Shown here in pieces: positions 5,369 through 11,275 of a stretch of 11,275 nucleotides of DNA. Both the position numbers and the translations under genes were made by a program. A model generated the notes under the pieces. That model was not told where the DNA came from. It made no database searches and was given only the letters and a program-made list of their open reading frames with translations. How positions within the stretch are numbered: position 1 is the stretch's first letter; each line of letters opens with the position of its first letter. This DNA is from Bacteroidaceae bacterium (GTDB taxonomy: Bacteria; Bacteroidota; Bacteroidia; Bacteroidales; Bacteroidaceae), in assembly GCA_017558165.1 (NCBI GenBank), contig JAFYWE010000050.1:1-11275 (forward strand), read 5' to 3'.

Positions 5369-8308
5369 TCAGAAGCGCGCAACACCGACACGCATAATAC
5401 CTGCAGGAGGCATACCGCCAGGCATCATACCTGCAGGAGGCATACCGTAACCGCGCATACCCTCACGCTCCTTCTTATTATCGTTGCCGAACTTGTTGAA
5501 CTTGTACGACACGTTGAACATTATATAGTTATATATCGCATTTGATTCAGAGTCACGGCGTGAAAGGGCATCCACCATACGGCTGATGTTGCTCTGCTGC
5601 TGCAGGATGTCATAGAACTGTACCGAGAATGTCAAGGCATTCCTTGCGAGGAAGCTTGCCGATATCTGCGCATTCCAGAGGAGTTCATCGGTATTCGCAT
5701 CGGGGTCGCTGTAACCACGACGGCTGCTCATCGAGAGGTTTGTAGAGAGCTTGATGTTATACCAAGGGAAGGTATAGTTCATGCTTGGACCGTATGAGAA
5801 GTCAAACACATTCATCTCGTCCTCGGGCTGTACGCTTGACTTAGAGTTAGAGTAGCGTACATAACCGCTCATAGAGATGTCGAAGTTGTCGGCACGGTAG
5901 TTGAAGTTAAGACGCTCGCTCAGGTTGAGGGTCTTTGACTTGCTCTTGACGCTGTTGCTCTGACGGTTCATGCTGATGTATGAGACGCTATTGGCAAAGG
6001 CTGCGTCGGTGTGTGTGGTATATGTGAACTTCGCATTCGAAGGAATAGACGAGTTGAACACAAGACCTCCCGATACGTTCCAGTTACCGTTGATGTTATC
6101 GGGCTGAGTGGTTGTGGCACCGGTAGCCTCATCATATGTTGCCTTGCGGCTGATGCTGTTTATAGTGTTGCCATAACGCGCATAGGTATTGAAACCACGC
6201 TGCAGGTCAACGTTGTATGTACCGAACATAACGTTAAAGTTATTGCTGTACGATGGTTTCAGGCCCGGGTTACCCTTTGTGATGTTCAATGGGTTAGAGT
6301 CATCAGTAATGTCGAGCAGGTCGGTCATTGACGGTTGGCTTGTGCTACCACGGTAGTCAATGTTAAGGCTTGTCTGCTTTGACCAACGGTAGCGGAAACG
6401 TACATTCGGAGAGATGTTGTAGACATTGCGCTTGAGCAATGTATCGATACCGAAGTACTTGTAAGCCATCTCGGTGTGCTGTGGAGTATATGTGGCACCC
6501 GCGTTCATGTTGATCTTGTCAGTCACATAACGGAACATCACCTGTACCTCGTGTGTCTGTGTACGGTATGTAGAGTAACGGCTGAGACTGTCGCTCTTGT
6601 ACAACTCATAATTCTCCGGAAGGTTTGGCAACAAGTAGTTGTGGTTGAGTGGCAGATCATAATTAACAAGGTTATCAAAGATATATGAAGAGCGGTCACT
6701 GTCGTTGTAGCTGTTATTGAAGCTATATTTCAACTGCAGGAACAGGTTCTTCATCAATGGCTCGGTGTAGCTGAGGCTGAGGTTATATCTCCAGTTGGTA
6801 GACGGTGTAGTAGAGTATCTCTTACGGTCGTATCCTGGAGTTCCGGCGGTTGCCTGATAGTACTTCACGTTGTTGACAGAAAAGTTCTCGTTCTCGCTGT
6901 TGCTGTATGAGAAGTTACCGTTGAAGGTGATGTTACGGCCCGGCTTCTCAAGACGACGGTTAACCTGCAAGCCAGCGTTTGTAGAGAGACTCTCGCTGGT
7001 GCTCATTGATTCATTGCGGTTGTTGTTGATGGCAATGCTGTCAAGTGCGTCAAAGACATCACCATAGAGATACTTGCTGTATGACTTCACGTAGTCGAAC
7101 GGATTGTCATTGAATGTAGCCGACACACTCTGTGACCAGCTGTCCGATGTAGAATAGCTGATAGATGGAGTGAAGATGATATTTGTCATTGTATCGGGCT
7201 TCCACTCAAGTCGCATATCGGCATTAAGGCCTGATGAACGGCCGAAGTTGCGGCTACGGCTGTTGCTGAACTGGTTACGGCCAATCTGTGGCATGAATGT
7301 CTCGCTTGAGCTCCAGTTCTGTGAGTCGGTATCCCTGTGGTTCGCACGTACGTTACCGCCAATCTCTATTTTCTTGTTTTCGTATGCGAAGTTGAAACCG
7401 GCCTGCTTTGGTGCAACAAGACCACCGCCACCGCCACGGAAGCCACGGCCACGACCATCGGAGAAGCCCTGGTTATTCATATTGTTCGCTGCAAGCACAA
7501 GAGTGTACTGCGCATAATCATTGTAGTAGTTTGTTGTATTACGGAAGAGATAACGGTCCTTGGTACCGTAACCGGCATCGGAGTTAGAGAAGAATCCGTC
7601 AGATACGCCCTTCTTCATCTGCAGGTCAAGTACGGTCTCCTCCTCGCCATCGTCAATACCTGTGACGCGTGAGAAGTCGCTCTTCTTGTCGTAGAACTTC
7701 ACCTGGTCAACTACATCAACCGAGATGTTCTTGAGCGCCATATCCTTGTCTGTACCGAAAAAGTCCTTACCCTTCATGAGGATTCGGTTCACGGTCTTTC
7801 CGTTGATCTTGATGGTACCGTTCTCATCAATGTCCACACCGGGGTACTTCTTGATGAGTTCCTCAAGCATAGAACCCTCGGGAACCCTGAAAGCAGCAGT
7901 GTTGAACATAAGAGTATCGTCTGAAGCAGTCACAGGAGGAACCTCGGCTGTAACCATAGCCTCCTTGAGCGCAACGGCATCCTGTTCCAATTTGATTGTA
8001 CCCAGGTCGGCAGTGCCCTTCTTCTCGAGCTTCACCTTCATCTCCTTGGTAACGTATCCAAGGTATGACACACGTACAAGATAGTTGCCGGCCGTAGCCT
8101 TGAGAGTGAATGCACCCTTGAGATCGGTAGCGACACCAATCTTGAATACAGTGTCGGGCAAAGAGTAGAGCTGTACCGAAGCGGCAATCATACCCTCCTC
8201 GCTTGTCACGTCGACAACCTTTCCAGTCACTGTACCCTGCTTGCTCTGCGCAACGGCTGTAAACGACACGAGCAACAGCAGTGACAACGATAAAAGAATT
8301 CTTTTCAT
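5369..8308 (-). CDS. outer-membrane beta-barrel protein, CarboxypepD_reg plus OMP_b-brl_3 type
   Basis: A 979-residue outer-membrane protein resembling TonB-dependent receptors. It has a signal peptide (1-20, cleavage near AVAQ/S), a CarboxypepD_reg-like beta-sandwich (about 25-107, with GTVTGKVVD, KGAFTLKATAGNYLVRVSYLGY), a plug-like region (about 115-235, with LEELIKKYPGVDIDENG and INGKTVNRILMKGKDFFG), then a long Tyr/Asn/Ser-rich region of alternating strands fitting the OMP_b-brl_3 barrel. A Gly-rich stretch (GRGRGFRGGGGG, 285-296) precedes the barrel proper. The last clear strand (IMFNVSYKFNKF) is followed by about 35 extra residues with repeated GMPPAGMM-like units. There is no SusD neighbour and no obvious TonB box, so the substrate is unknown and transport itself is inferred. 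Transcription probably starts near the -7 element at 8417-8410 and ends at the 5307-5347 hairpin. Confidence 0.9.
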   Translation of the reverse strand: MKRILLSLSLLLLVSFTAVAQSKQGTVTGKVVDVTSEEGMIAASVQLYSLPDTVFKIGVATDLKGAFTLKATAGNYLVRVSYLGYVTKEMKVKLEKKGTADLGTIKLEQDAVALKEAMVTAEVPPVTASDDTLMFNTAAFRVPEGSMLEELIKKYPGVDIDENGTIKINGKTVNRILMKGKDFFGTDKDMALKNISVDVVDQVKFYDKKSDFSRVTGIDDGEEETVLDLQMKKGVSDGFFSNSDAGYGTKDRYLFRNTTNYYNDYAQYTLVLAANNMNNQGFSDGRGRGFRGGGGGLVAPKQAGFNFAYENKKIEIGGNVRANHRDTDSQNWSSSETFMPQIGRNQFSNSRSRNFGRSSGLNADMRLEWKPDTMTNIIFTPSISYSTSDSWSQSVSATFNDNPFDYVKSYSKYLYGDVFDALDSIAINNNRNESMSTSESLSTNAGLQVNRRLEKPGRNITFNGNFSYSNSENENFSVNNVKYYQATAGTPGYDRKRYSTTPSTNWRYNLSLSYTEPLMKNLFLQLKYSFNNSYNDSDRSSYIFDNLVNYDLPLNHNYLLPNLPENYELYKSDSLSRYSTYRTQTHEVQVMFRYVTDKINMNAGATYTPQHTEMAYKYFGIDTLLKRNVYNISPNVRFRYRWSKQTSLNIDYRGSTSQPSMTDLLDITDDSNPLNITKGNPGLKPSYSNNFNVMFGTYNVDLQRGFNTYARYGNTINSISRKATYDEATGATTTQPDNINGNWNVSGGLVFNSSIPSNAKFTYTTHTDAAFANSVSYISMNRQSNSVKSKSKTLNLSERLNFNYRADNFDISMSGYVRYSNSKSSVQPEDEMNVFDFSYGPSMNYTFPWYNIKLSTNLSMSSRRGYSDPDANTDELLWNAQISASFLARNALTFSVQFYDILQQQSNISRMVDALSRRDSESNAIYNYIMFNVSYKFNKFGNDNKKEREGMRGYGMPPAGMMPGGMPPAGIMRVGVARF
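5393..5447. repeat. two-copy 25-bp direct repeat in barrel-gene 3' end
   Basis: Positions 5393-5417 and 5423-5447 match at 24 of 25 bases, 30 bp apart start to start, an exact multiple of three. They encode the GMPPAGMM / GMPPAGIM units in the C-terminal tail of the outer-membrane protein. This looks like a slippage-type duplication that keeps the frame. Confidence 0.8.
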
Positions 8309-8409
8309 ATCAATTGTTTGTTATTATATATTCAAGTCATATACCTCTTTTGACTACTCAAAAAAGAGAAAGTTTAATATACTTTTATAGTATTTCACAA
8401 AATAGTCCG

Positions 8410-8417
8410 CAAAATTA
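8410..8417 (-). promoter_or_regulatory. -7 promoter element for outer-membrane barrel gene
   Basis: The minus strand reads TAATTTTG, an exact TAnnTTTG match, about 100 bases before the ATG at 8308. A TTTG lies upstream on this strand but only 14 bases away, less than the usual 19-21, so the -33 part is doubtful. The implied leader of about 95 nt contains two small inverted repeats (arms 8345-8351 with 8362-8368, and 8379-8383 with 8389-8393), both too AT-rich to interpret. The remaining bases up to 8512 hold no gene that I can support. Confidence 0.45.
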
Positions 8418-8512
8418 CCATTTTTACACACCAAAACCTACATTTTCTTTATTAACTTTACCATCGGAACAAACCGGCATATTAAAAGCAGAATGACAGG
8501 AAAGGCATAACA

Positions 8513-8914
8513 ATGGGAAACAGCATAATGACAGAACCCGACAAGACGCTGGCAAGGCTTGCGACAGCCGGGCTTAAAGAGGATTTCGGCGAGCCGTTCC
8601 TGAGTGCATTCAGGGCCGTACACCACCAAGGTAGCGAAGAAGAACTCAAGACAGCCGCCTACACCTGCACGCTATTCCTGTCGGCCATACTCGAAGGATT
8701 CCCCACCGACAAACTCAACATATTTGTCCGACATACAAGGGACAATTGCAGCCGTTTCACCTTCGACTGCAAACGGTACGACATTATTTTCGGGTCAATG
8801 CCACCATGTTCACTCACGCAGGTGACACTGCTTGACAAGGATGGCAACACCCGTACAAGGGAGTGCTGCAAGCAAGACATCTATGAAGCATTCGATTTCT
8901 ACACAAACCGCTGA
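8513..8914 (+). CDS. hypothetical six-cysteine protein
   Basis: A 133-residue soluble protein that I do not recognise. The N-terminal half looks helical (LARLATAGLKEDFGEPFLSAFRAV, then EEELKTAAYTCTLFLSAILEGF); the C-terminal half alternates strands (NIFVRHT, RFTFDCKRYDIIFG, SLTQVTLLDKDGN). It has six cysteines (52, 79, 86, 99, 118, 119), unusual for a cytoplasmic protein of this size, but no spaced metal-binding pattern. No signal peptide or membrane segment is seen. ATG 8513 is chosen because AGGAAAGG ends seven bases upstream; a second Met at residue 6 is possible. It stands alone, divergent from the barrel gene, with only a weak TAACTTTA (8453-8460) as a -7 candidate. A T-run at 8937-8942 lacks a hairpin. 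Its continuous frame and good ribosome site support a real gene. Confidence 0.7.
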   Translation: MGNSIMTEPDKTLARLATAGLKEDFGEPFLSAFRAVHHQGSEEELKTAAYTCTLFLSAILEGFPTDKLNIFVRHTRDNCSRFTFDCKRYDIIFGSMPPCSLTQVTLLDKDGNTRTRECCKQDIYEAFDFYTNR

Positions 8915-8945
8915 CCATTTTCACACGCCATTCACCTTTTTTATA

Positions 8946-9205
8946 TAAACCTCGAATATTTTCTGCACTCGCTGTGAAAAATATTGAAGCAAGCTTCATA
9001 TTTCTCGCTCGTTTGTAACTATATTTGAGGTAAACCTCGAATATACTTTCGCTCGCAGTAAGAAATATTCAAGTGAACTTGATATTTCTCGCTAATTTGT
9101 AACGATATTTGAGGTAAACCTCGAATATACTTTCGCTCGCAGTAAGAAATATTCAAGTGAACTTGATATTTCTCGCTCGCTTATTCGTATATTTGCAAGC
9201 AAAAT
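8946..9205. repeat. tandem array of 84-85-bp repeats made of ~42-bp palindromic half-units
   Basis: This fills most of the 313-bp gap between the 8513 and 9228 genes. Three copies start with TAAACCTCGAATAT at 8946, 9031 and 9115 (periods 85 and 84); copies two and three are identical over 63 bases (9031-9093 and 9115-9177). Each copy holds two dyads of the form ATAT-arm-NN-arm-ATAT: GAAGC/GCTTC (8979-9003), GAGGT/ACCTC (9020-9045), CAAGT/ACTTG (9061-9089), GAGGT/ACCTC (9105-9128), CAAGT/ACTTG (9145-9173), and a last short TTTGC/GCAAA (9191-9205). Dyad centres are 41, 43, 41, 43 and 38 bp apart. The linkers are also alike (CTCGCT followed by GTAA), so the ancestral unit was probably about 42 bp. 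There is no coding frame. Function is unknown; operator, extragenic palindrome or RNA stem-loops are possible. Confidence 0.85.
9188..9195 (+). promoter_or_regulatory. -7 promoter element (TAnnTTTG) for lipoprotein-sigma operon
   Basis: TATATTTG matches TAnnTTTG exactly, 32 bases before the ATG at 9228. A TTG at 9163-9165, inside the last palindrome of the repeat array, lies near the expected -33 position. The same TATATTTG occurs at 9020-9027 in the first repeat copy, whereas the second copy has GATATTTG there. Confidence 0.6.
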
Positions 9206-9227
9206 CAACACACTAACATCCGATTTT

Positions 9228-10163
9228 ATGAACAAGAATCTTTTATACACATTGTTATTTGCCCTTAGCGGCATGTTTTTCGTATCGTGCAGCGACAGCG
9301 AAGAGTTTGATCCGTTCACACAGCAGACAAAAGGAGAGTTCTACCCTACAGAGGTGACATTCCGCAAGAACAGCAACGGCATGGACATTACCGAAAGCTG
9401 GACAAACATCATCCGCGACAAGCAGGACAAGGTCATCAGCTATGACTACACACGCGAGGTTGAGGGTGAATTCATAGAGAAGGAGGTGAGAAGCTACACT
9501 ATTGACTATTACACCAACCACGAAGGCAAGGATGTCATAAGAACAAACTATGACGTCAATTACTACAAGTCACAGAACGGCATTGAGGAGAAATACACAC
9601 AGAAGGTCCAGGAGAGCATCAACTTGAACAAGAAAGGATACATTGAGGTCATCTCTGCAACAATCGATCACCTCAATGACAATGCCACAACACCAAGGAC
9701 AAGCACAAGCCGCAGGACATTCACATACAACGGTGACTTCTGTACAGGAAGCATCTACATGGATGACAATACACAGGTGACATACAAATACAACTGGAGC
9801 GCATACCAGTTGAAGAACATCACGATCCTGAGGGAGAACTACAAGAACAACACAGTCGACTACAACACATATAAATACACATTCGACCGTAAGGAGTTCT
9901 ACAGATATTCAGGCACAGAGATCCTGCCATTCGTACAGAGTGGTATTCCACAGATATTCGCATCAATGGGCTACCTTGGCAAGTGCACTCCATACATCCT
10001 CACTGATGAGATACAGAGCGGCTACACCAAGTTCGGCAACGTGACATCAGAGAATACCGAGATCAGGAACAGCTATCACCTCGATGGTGATGCCAATACC
10101 AAGTTCACATACTCTGGTATCTCCAACATCTACAACACCTATAGTGTAACATTCAGCAAGTGA
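9228..10163 (+). CDS. predicted surface lipoprotein
   Basis: A 311-residue lipoprotein: a hydrophobic signal (5-19) ends in the lipobox FVSC with the acylated Cys at 21. The following SDSEE resembles the acidic lipoprotein export signal that directs Bacteroidota lipoproteins to the cell surface. The mature part is strand-rich, with many Tyr, Thr and Asn and repeated YxYxW/YxYxFD hairpins (TYKYNWSAYQLKNITI 185-200, YNTYKYTFDRKEFYRYSG 212-229), somewhat like DUF4595-type lipoproteins, though I cannot confirm a family. There are only two Cys in the mature body. Lys and Glu are mainly AAG and GAG, suggesting good expression. It is the first gene of a two-gene unit, seven bases before the sigma-factor gene, and its promoter adjoins the palindrome array. 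Ligand unknown. Confidence 0.85.
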   Translation: MNKNLLYTLLFALSGMFFVSCSDSEEFDPFTQQTKGEFYPTEVTFRKNSNGMDITESWTNIIRDKQDKVISYDYTREVEGEFIEKEVRSYTIDYYTNHEGKDVIRTNYDVNYYKSQNGIEEKYTQKVQESINLNKKGYIEVISATIDHLNDNATTPRTSTSRRTFTYNGDFCTGSIYMDDNTQVTYKYNWSAYQLKNITILRENYKNNTVDYNTYKYTFDRKEFYRYSGTEILPFVQSGIPQIFASMGYLGKCTPYILTDEIQSGYTKFGNVTSENTEIRNSYHLDGDANTKFTYSGISNIYNTYSVTFSK

Positions 10164-10170
10164 CCTATCG

Positions 10171-10824
10171 ATGCTAACGGCCATAGAAAGATATGCGAAA
10201 TTCAGTGACGAGGAATGGGTTGAAGCCCTGACTGCACCCGATGCGGACAGTCGCCTCCAGGAGTATTTCTTCCGCACAAAATGCGGCAACGTCCTCCGTT
10301 ACATTTCGTTGAGAATCTACAAGAGCAATGACTACAACAGCCTAGCCGGCGAACTGTACGAATTCCTTGCAGACAAGAACTGGAGTGTGCTCCGGAAATG
10401 GGAAGGTCGCAACGGCGCCTCACTCAGCGGCTACATATCGCGTTGCGCAACCAACTATTTCCTTCAGAAGGAGATTGCCGAGAAGAAGCGACAGGAGAAC
10501 GAGATACAGGCCTCGACGCCAGAGTTGCTCGAGCAGTTGGCATCACTTGCCGATGATTATGATGACCAGTCCGAGATTCCACCGGTGTGGCAGGCCTATA
10601 ATATGCTCAACAAGCGCGACCAGGAGGTACTGCGTCTGTTGGTGATTGAAGGCAAGCGCATGCTCTCTGTAGCTGAATACCTTTGGGGATTCATAAACAG
10701 CAAGCAGGACATAAGCCAGCTCAGCACCAAGCGCATACAAGGTACAATCTCGATGGTAAAGCAACGCGCACAGCTTAACCTGATAGAACACCTCGAGAAG
10801 ATAAACAAAGAAAACAGCAAATGA
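10171..10824 (+). CDS. ECF-like sigma-70 family RNA polymerase sigma factor
   Basis: A 217-residue protein with a divergent sigma-70 layout. A region-2-like segment spans about 31-100 (EYFFRTKCGNVLRYISLRIY, then AGELYEFLADKNWSVLRKWEGR, then SLSGYISRCATNYFL). A charged linker follows (101-140), then a region-4-like helix-turn-helix (about 144-205, LNKRDQEVLRLLVIEGKRMLSVAEYLW ... RIQGTISMVKQRAQLNLIEHL). The WxVLRxWEGR and SLxGYIxRxAxNYF pattern recalls Bacteroidota ECF-like sigma factors. It lies seven bases after the lipoprotein stop with no clear ribosome site of its own, suggesting coupled translation. No FecR-type anti-sigma gene is adjacent, which is unusual for the SusC-linked ECF class. 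Promoter targets cannot be read from this window. The sigma assignment is moderately sure; control of its own operon is only a hypothesis. Confidence 0.75.
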   Translation: MLTAIERYAKFSDEEWVEALTAPDADSRLQEYFFRTKCGNVLRYISLRIYKSNDYNSLAGELYEFLADKNWSVLRKWEGRNGASLSGYISRCATNYFLQKEIAEKKRQENEIQASTPELLEQLASLADDYDDQSEIPPVWQAYNMLNKRDQEVLRLLVIEGKRMLSVAEYLWGFINSKQDISQLSTKRIQGTISMVKQRAQLNLIEHLEKINKENSK

Positions 10825-10851
10825 GTTCCCGTGGGAACTCATTTGCTGTTT
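10812..10851. terminator. 19-bp perfect inverted repeat terminator overlapping sigma-factor stop
   Basis: Positions 10812-10830 and 10833-10851 are exact complements around GT, with a GGGAAC/GTTCCC core and A/T-rich ends. The sigma-factor stop (10822-10824) lies inside the left arm, so the last codons form part of the stem. It also lies 25 bases beyond the stop of the convergent acetyltransferase gene, so it probably ends transcription from both sides; the T-richer tail is on the minus strand. Confidence 0.8.
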
Positions 10852-10875
10852 CATAGCTATATTTAGCCCAATGCC

Positions 10876-11275
10876 TTATTCAGCCATTATCTCCATTTTG
10901 TAGTTGTTGGTCTCCTTGAACACGAAACCGCATGAGCGATAGAGCGCATTGGCGGCCTCACGCGAAGGGCGTGACGTGAGCATCAACGTGCCACCACCCA
11001 ATGTCTTGGCATACTCTATTGCCGAGTTCACCAACAAGCGGCCTATCGAACGGCCACGCATGGCCTCATCAACCACCACATCCTCAATCCACATCTTGCG
11101 CCCTGTAGGTGCCAGATAGTCACACAGCGTGAGCATACCCGCAACAACGCCGTCTACCTCGGCCAACAGCAGATGCGAATTACCGGACTGCACAATGGCC
11201 TCAAGAGCCTCGACGGTAAACGTGCGTGGCGATGACGACAACTGCGCCAGCAAGCGGTTTATAGGCTCAACATAG
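10876..11275 (-). CDS. GNAT family N-acetyltransferase (5' end beyond window)
   Basis: An acetyl-CoA-dependent acyltransferase with unknown substrate. Visible are the beta strands around HLLLAEVDGVVAGMLTLCDY, motif A (WIEDVVVDEAMRGRSIGRLLVNSAIEYAK, with RGRSIG as the pyrophosphate-binding loop, Ser in place of the usual Gly), and motif B (ANALYRSCGFVFKETNNYKME). The frame stays open from the TTG at 11253 to the window edge, adding YVEPINR before LLAQLSSSP, and family members normally carry about 10-20 more N-terminal residues. I therefore treat it as truncated by the window and do not accept the TTG as the start. It converges on the sigma-factor gene and shares its terminator. Cytoplasmic, with no signal. 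Confidence 0.85.
   Translation of the reverse strand, partial: YVEPINRLLAQLSSSPRTFTVEALEAIVQSGNSHLLLAEVDGVVAGMLTLCDYLAPTGRKMWIEDVVVDEAMRGRSIGRLLVNSAIEYAKTLGGGTLMLTSRPSREAANALYRSCGFVFKETNNYKMEIMAE

Noticed and set aside
5369..8308. SusC of a polysaccharide utilisation locus
   Set aside because: No SusD-like or glycoside hydrolase gene is adjacent and the barrel resembles OMP_b-brl_3 rather than SusC.
8946..9205. CRISPR array
   Set aside because: Successive units are similar along nearly their whole length with no unique spacers, and there are no cas genes nearby.
10876..11253. Complete GNAT gene starting at TTG 11253
   Set aside because: The frame stays open to the window edge and the upstream residues fit the family, so the true start lies outside.

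Overview
The window looks like a chromosomal segment from a member of the order Bacteroidales (Bacteroides/Prevotella/Muribaculaceae-like; I cannot place the genus). The grounds are a DUF3822 protein encoded next to rsmD, TAnnTTTG-type -7 promoter elements, A-rich start regions with few strong Shine-Dalgarno sites, a CarboxypepD_reg plus outer-membrane beta-barrel protein, and a lipoprotein with an acidic SDSEE sequence after its lipobox cysteine. I see no tRNA, rRNA, CRISPR array, insertion sequence or phage gene.

Left part (1-3860): a RecD-like SF1B helicase gene (minus strand, GTG start) diverges from a three-gene plus-strand run. That run is a membrane-anchored protein with a pilin-like N-terminal helix, a DUF3822 protein, and the 16S rRNA methyltransferase RsmD. 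The first two are 3 nt apart and the last two overlap by 10 nt. A terminator-like hairpin lies inside the first 25 codons of the DUF3822 gene, so the abundant-looking first gene may be partly uncoupled from the two behind it. A strong, probably bidirectional terminator ends the run.

Middle part (3864-8417): two minus-strand genes, a 979-residue outer-membrane beta-barrel protein followed by a cardiolipin synthase (two HKD motifs). A 20-bp perfect inverted repeat separates them and ends one base before the synthase ATG. Both products act in the envelope, but nothing shows a joint function.

Right part (8513-11275): a small unrecognised six-cysteine protein gene; then a 260-bp intergenic array of repeats, with an 84-85-bp period built from half-units of about 42 bp, each centred on a short palindrome. 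The array runs into the promoter of a two-gene unit encoding a probably surface-exposed lipoprotein and a divergent ECF-like sigma factor. A 19-bp inverted repeat overlaps the sigma-factor stop codon and is shared with a convergent GNAT acetyltransferase gene, whose 5' end runs off the right edge.

The two places most worth a second look are the palindrome array at about 8946-9205, whose dyads are kept by paired base changes and sit 41-43 bp apart, and the pilin-like/DUF3822 pair with its internal terminator-like hairpin.
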